Assembly: GCF_019649055.1 (NCBI RefSeq)
Contig: NW_026570257.1
Span: forward strand, 434,001 to 498,000
DNA length: 64,000 bases
Origin: Paramacrobiotus metropolitanus
Lineage: Eukaryota; Tardigrada; Eutardigrada; Parachela; Macrobiotidae
Direction: 5' to 3'
A program made the position numbers and the translations under genes. Below, piece by piece: positions 60,391-64,000 of the stretch. The notes beneath the pieces were generated by a model. It was not told the DNA's origin. It made no database searches and was given only the letters and a program-made list of their open reading frames with translations. Each line of letters opens with the position of its first letter. The stretch's first letter is position 1.

Positions 60391-61648
60391 ATTAATTATG
60401 TACTCGTAATTGTGCATTTTTTGAAAGCTTGTTTGTTAAAAGCTGGTGCGAGGAAACCCTTTTCCTGACCAGAGAAAATCGAAATGTACGGTTAACAACA
60501 GTAGCCCACGTGGTATAGCTGTCAGAAAGACCAAGCGTGGGATCCACAAGAACCGCAATCACATTTTATGACCGCACACGAACTATATCCGTACGTCTAA
60601 ACACAAGAACGCTTAGAAAAGACTGTAATGGAAGATCTGAATTAAACTACAATTAAAGTTTTCCTGTTCCACGTTCGGGTTGCGGCATAACATGTAAGAG
60701 CGCTTCCATGATTGTAAAGCCGGTTTCCAAACGTGTTTTCCGGCAAATCAACGCTGGATTGCTATAAACCGCTGTCATTTGCACTGGGCCGAGTTGTCAC
60801 GTTTTCGTAGCGCAAGCGTTCTTCTTTGCAAGGTGATCAACAACAGACACTGGCGACAGCGGCTCTGCAGCAAAAACCAATCCCGAAAATTCGTAAAAAC
60901 TGATTTTCCGGGTGATTAGTAATAGTACGACCATGGCCTTCGAAGGAAAAAATGTCCCGTGAAGAAGGCAACTGGTTTCTCGGCTAATGATACCAAAAAC
61001 CCACTTTATTATGTCGATGTTAATATCAGTTTTCGAGTTTGAGATGATGCTTGCTGTTACGACAGTCGCATTTCTGCTACAATAAGGCCTTTGTTTGCAA
61101 CGAATCATCTTGGAGATCAAGCTGTACTTCTGAACTGAAGTATACAGAAGGAAGAAAATTTTTACATGGGATACTGCGAGAATACTGTGGACTTTACTTA
61201 TCAAGTACAGCAACTAAAGTAGGTGAAAACGAAAAGCTAACAGGTGCAGAAAGCGGCGGCATGCCCTTTCAAATATGGTGGCGGCAATTCAAACGAGATT
61301 CGGAAAACGCATGACAATGTATTCTGGTAGGGCGGAATGAGCACCTTATGTTCACGTTTAATTCGAAAGGACAGCAAGTTCAAACTGAAATACGTACTTC
61401 TTGCTGCATTTTTGAAAAATAATGCAGTTATTTCAGCAACATACAGTACATACTTGTAAGAATCTTTATCAGCGAAAATAAACCGTATTCCATTAATCTG
61501 TGCTATTTTTCGAAAAAAGTTTAGTTGTAAAAGTGCGTATAACTCAAAAGTCAAAACGTATTGTTAAATTTACAAATACCGGTAGGTGCGCAATGCTGAA
61601 ATGAACCCCTGCATAGTGCATACATTTTTTCTAACCGCTTCACGGTTT
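60391..61648. other. Intergenic, with relic of the small secreted-protein gene
   Basis: About 60930-61116 aligns with 41700-41906: the last codons and stop of the small secreted protein (stop at 60985-60987) and its 3' flank are retained and everything upstream is gone. The rest has no recognisable gene. Confidence 0.5.
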
Positions 61649-61716
61649 CTAACTTTATGAGCACCAAACAATTCACTCTTTATAAAGAGTGAATTGTTTG
61701 GTGCTCATAAAGTTAG
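61649..61716. repeat. Perfect 68-bp palindrome
   Basis: Reads identically on both strands from CTAACTTTATGAGCACC outward from the centre CTCTTTATAAAGAG, without any spacer. Directly abuts a second palindrome. Could extrude as a cruciform. Confidence 0.95.
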
Positions 61717-61768
61717 GTAATGGTGCAGTAAAGATAAAGTAATTACTTTATCTTTACTGCACCATTAC
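61717..61768. repeat. Perfect 52-bp palindrome
   Basis: Centre AGTAATTACT, outer ends GTAATGGTGCAG and its complement; no spacer. Different in sequence from the neighbouring 68-bp palindrome apart from GGTGC words. Just right of it starts the block shared with 44230-44619. Confidence 0.95.
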
Positions 61769-62274
61769 CGCATCGGCCGGGCTTTATTAGCTCATCTGTG
61801 ATAGGAATTTAAAAATTATATAAGGTTTCCACCCAAATTACTTACTCTTTACATCACGCTGTTTCTTGAAGTTTCGGTTACAGGCTTTGTTTCCAAAAAC
61901 AGCACCAGCAGTGCGTACGTATGTGCTACGGGTATTATACTGTACACGACCTGTTCATACTCATTTCGTGCATTCTTCTGTACAGTCAAATAATTTTCGT
62001 GGCAACTTTTGCAGACGGTTTAGCTAACCGGATGTTTAGTATTATCCGTTGTATGTATGTGAAATTGATTAACCTTTTTCGCAAACTGCAGCTCCAGGCC
62101 AGATCATGGTATCAATTAAGCTGTACCATGATCGATGAATCAGCGCATCAACGCTTTCGCGCGGATTCAATGCAGATAATTTCATTGCTGTAATTTTGCT
62201 GACGTTGCAATGAGTACATTACACGGTTGAATCGACTTAAAAACCCCAGAAAACTCGTTAGAATCGACTTCGAA
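61769..62274. other. Upstream region of LRR-like gene 2; empty site of element 3
   Basis: Aligns with 44230-44619 followed directly by 59124-59217, that is, the element 3 flanks joined. At about 62140 it reads CAGCGCATCAACGC where the occupied copy has CAGCGTAC, element 3, GTACCGACGC. Confidence 0.75.
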
Positions 62275-63471
62275 ATGGAAGAACTGAGATGCGGTTTTAT
62301 AATGTTGTGGTTTATTTCCAACATAGACGGTAAGAAATGCAAGTTTGCAGCGACGGAAACAGTTGGATGTTTTTATACGTGAGACGTTCATCATCATATT
62401 TACTAAAAATTTGATCAACTCTTTTAATAAAAACTGTCTTTTACGAATACAACTGTCTGATTATCTGTCTGACTTCATGATATCTTGCTAGGTGGGTTAG
62501 CTGGCTCCATCTTTAAGAATTCAACAGAATTAAGCGATGTAATTCCTCCAGTAGCAGCAGCATATCCTTTTCGGGCAGACCTAATTACAGTTAAAGAATG
62601 CACTCTTTATGTGGAATATTTAGTGGAGGGATTCATATGTGCAGATATGCAAGTTCTTGGTTATTTGTGCAACGGAAATGATAAAAATCCTCGCAAGGCT
62701 CTGAAGCTCAACACATACCTGGATGTATCGTGTATGTACCGTTCGCACGCGCTGGTAGCTAATACTACCAAGCATGTGGGGCAAATCAGCCCGCATCGCG
62801 CCGTCCTGCTGAGTCTGTTTGAGTTGGAGGCAGAGCAGGATCCGGTTACCGCCGATGTAGTCGAACCCATCCGTGACCAAACCGTACACCTCGCTGTTAA
62901 GGATTGTCGATCGACGAATACAACCGCCAAAGTGCATGCACTGGGTGTATTACCGAATCTGTACAGTTTTGCGCTCGGATATTGTTTCAACTTGACAATC
63001 CAGAAAAAGCATTTCGGCAGAATGCCGCAACTACGAATGGTCGCGTTTTGCTTAACCACAATCAGCTCCCTGGAGCCGGGTACCTTCACGGATTTGATCC
63101 ATCTTCGTAGCCTGACACTGGAGCGATATTTCATCAGGGCGCTATGGAATAAATATGATCCTCAGCCCGCCTACAGTAGATTTACAACCGATGACTACCT
63201 CCATTATTTGTACGATGTGCATTGCGACTGCTCGTATGCCTGGCTGCGCAGCTTCTTGAAGCAGAAACCGTACTTGACAGAAGAAAAGGATCCCGGTGAA
63301 ATGTTCATAATCGGAAACTACTTATCACCAGCTATTGCAAGAAAAGGGAATAAGACGGATGTCTTCAGCGTTGACTGTTCCAGAAATGTGACCTTGAACA
63401 ACATTTGGGCAGGCAGTGAATTTTCCTACAATACAACTTGCTCTACCGAGAGCTGGTCATTTGTTACCTAA
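62275..63471 (+). CDS. Secreted leucine-rich-repeat-like glycoprotein 2
   Basis: Tandem paralogue of gene 1, about four residues in five alike. Exon 1 62275-62329 (signal peptide MEELRCGFIMLWFISNI), intron 62330-62491, exon 2 from 62492. The acceptor corresponding to 59365 in gene 1 has changed from CAGGT to CAACT and the sequence up to 62491 carries stops, so the TAG acceptor before GTGGGTTAGC must be used. Same LRR-like block and LRRCT-like motif (VHCDCSYAWLRSFLKQKP). The C-terminus differs (ESWSFVT against ETC). AATAAA signals lie near 63574 and 63587. Confidence 0.8.
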
Positions 63472-64000
63472 TTTTGCACTTCCCAGATTTCAATTTTTGG
63501 CGTATAAATCCTGCATGTCGCATATTAGTGATGGCTCACATACTATCCCACATAACAGTGCATAGCGTGGCAACAAATAAATGTAAATAAAAGCTAGTTA
63601 ATCATGGAGGAAAAGTTTACGCTCGATGCATGGCAAATAACTAAATAAGTACTTCAAGTGTCCTGGATTTTCAAAATGATAGCTTTATCTTTGATATCGA
63701 CAAGAAAAGCGTCAACTGGTCAGGCGAATTTGGCGTCGAATGGACGTTAGAGATATCAAGGCGCGTGATAACTGGAAGAGGAGGCAGGGAAGGAGAACCA
63801 TGCAGCGGGCAGTGCGTACTCTAATCTCAAAGAAAAAGCTTATCGCTGGCAAATGTTCATTAGATCGACATGGCATCATATACGGGCTGTTGTATAACCA
63901 GTCCTGTGATTCTGAGGTGCAGGCTGGTGCAGCGTAATAAATGGTGAACTCTTGTGTGAACTCTTGTGTTTTGGGATTCCAAATAAAAACTTAGTGACGG
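63472..64000. other. 3' flank of gene 2 and a possible further exon
   Basis: After the poly(A) signals, a plus-strand frame from about 63650 to 63820 reads SFIFDIDKKSVNWSGEFGVE and on to a stop. It is composition-typical of coding DNA but not recognised. A small frame at 63740-63937 and an AATAAA near 63980 are also present. Nothing firm can be called before the window ends. Confidence 0.3.

Overview
The window is eukaryotic: split genes with GT-AG introns, no bacterial-style operons, and more than half the length taken up by three large Ty3/gypsy-type LTR retrotransposons. The host genes are a 7TM receptor whose DRY position reads GNR, tandem PA-TM-RING E3 ligase copies, and secreted leucine-rich-repeat-like glycoproteins. 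From memory of family style this is most like a tardigrade (Hypsibius/Ramazzottius-like). That is inference; the sequence itself only establishes an invertebrate-like metazoan.

Layout. 1 to about 5.8 kb (+) is the 3' part of element 1, a decayed Ty3 copy entered inside protease, with a frameshift, a stop in RNase H and an extra ORF after integrase. 6.6-18.4 kb (-) is a host tandem array of PA-TM-RING copies C, A and B, all damaged, with a receptor relic beside A and an intact two-exon receptor beside B. A foldback-type repeat, a 231-bp MITE and a 51-bp minisatellite lie among them. 18,723-38,717 (+) is element 2, 19,995 bp, with apparently identical 433-bp LTRs and an AGAC target duplication: coiled-coil ORFs, Gag, a 2618-aa Pol, two post-pol ORFs and a 3.4-kb 3' region packed with perfect RNA hairpins. 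A 204-bp hAT-like MITE sits in its leader. The element splits a host reading frame. 38.7-44.6 kb is mostly intergenic, with one small secreted-protein gene (41,368-41,766). 44,624-59,119 (-) is element 3, 14,496 bp, with apparently identical 307-bp LTRs and a GTAC target duplication: coiled-coil ORF, Gag, Pol reached through a GGGAAAC -1 frameshift site, a winged-helix-like ORF and a large post-pol ORF. 59.2-63.5 kb (+) holds two tandem secreted LRR-like genes. The second preserves the empty version of the site into which element 3 inserted. Two abutting perfect palindromes lie between them.

How it fits together. The host array grew by segmental duplication of [PA-TM-RING + receptor] and [small secreted protein + LRR gene] blocks, which provide paralogous empty sites for dating insertions. 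The retroelements share a plan: long coiled-coil ORF before Gag, pol, then a post-pol ORF family that is not an envelope. They differ in how ORFs are joined: ATGA stop-start overlaps in element 2, a -1 frameshift with potential pseudoknot in element 3. Each has its own dominant self-complementary short motif, and element 2 turns this into many stem-loops with A-rich loops. This hairpin system is the strongest candidate for something undescribed.
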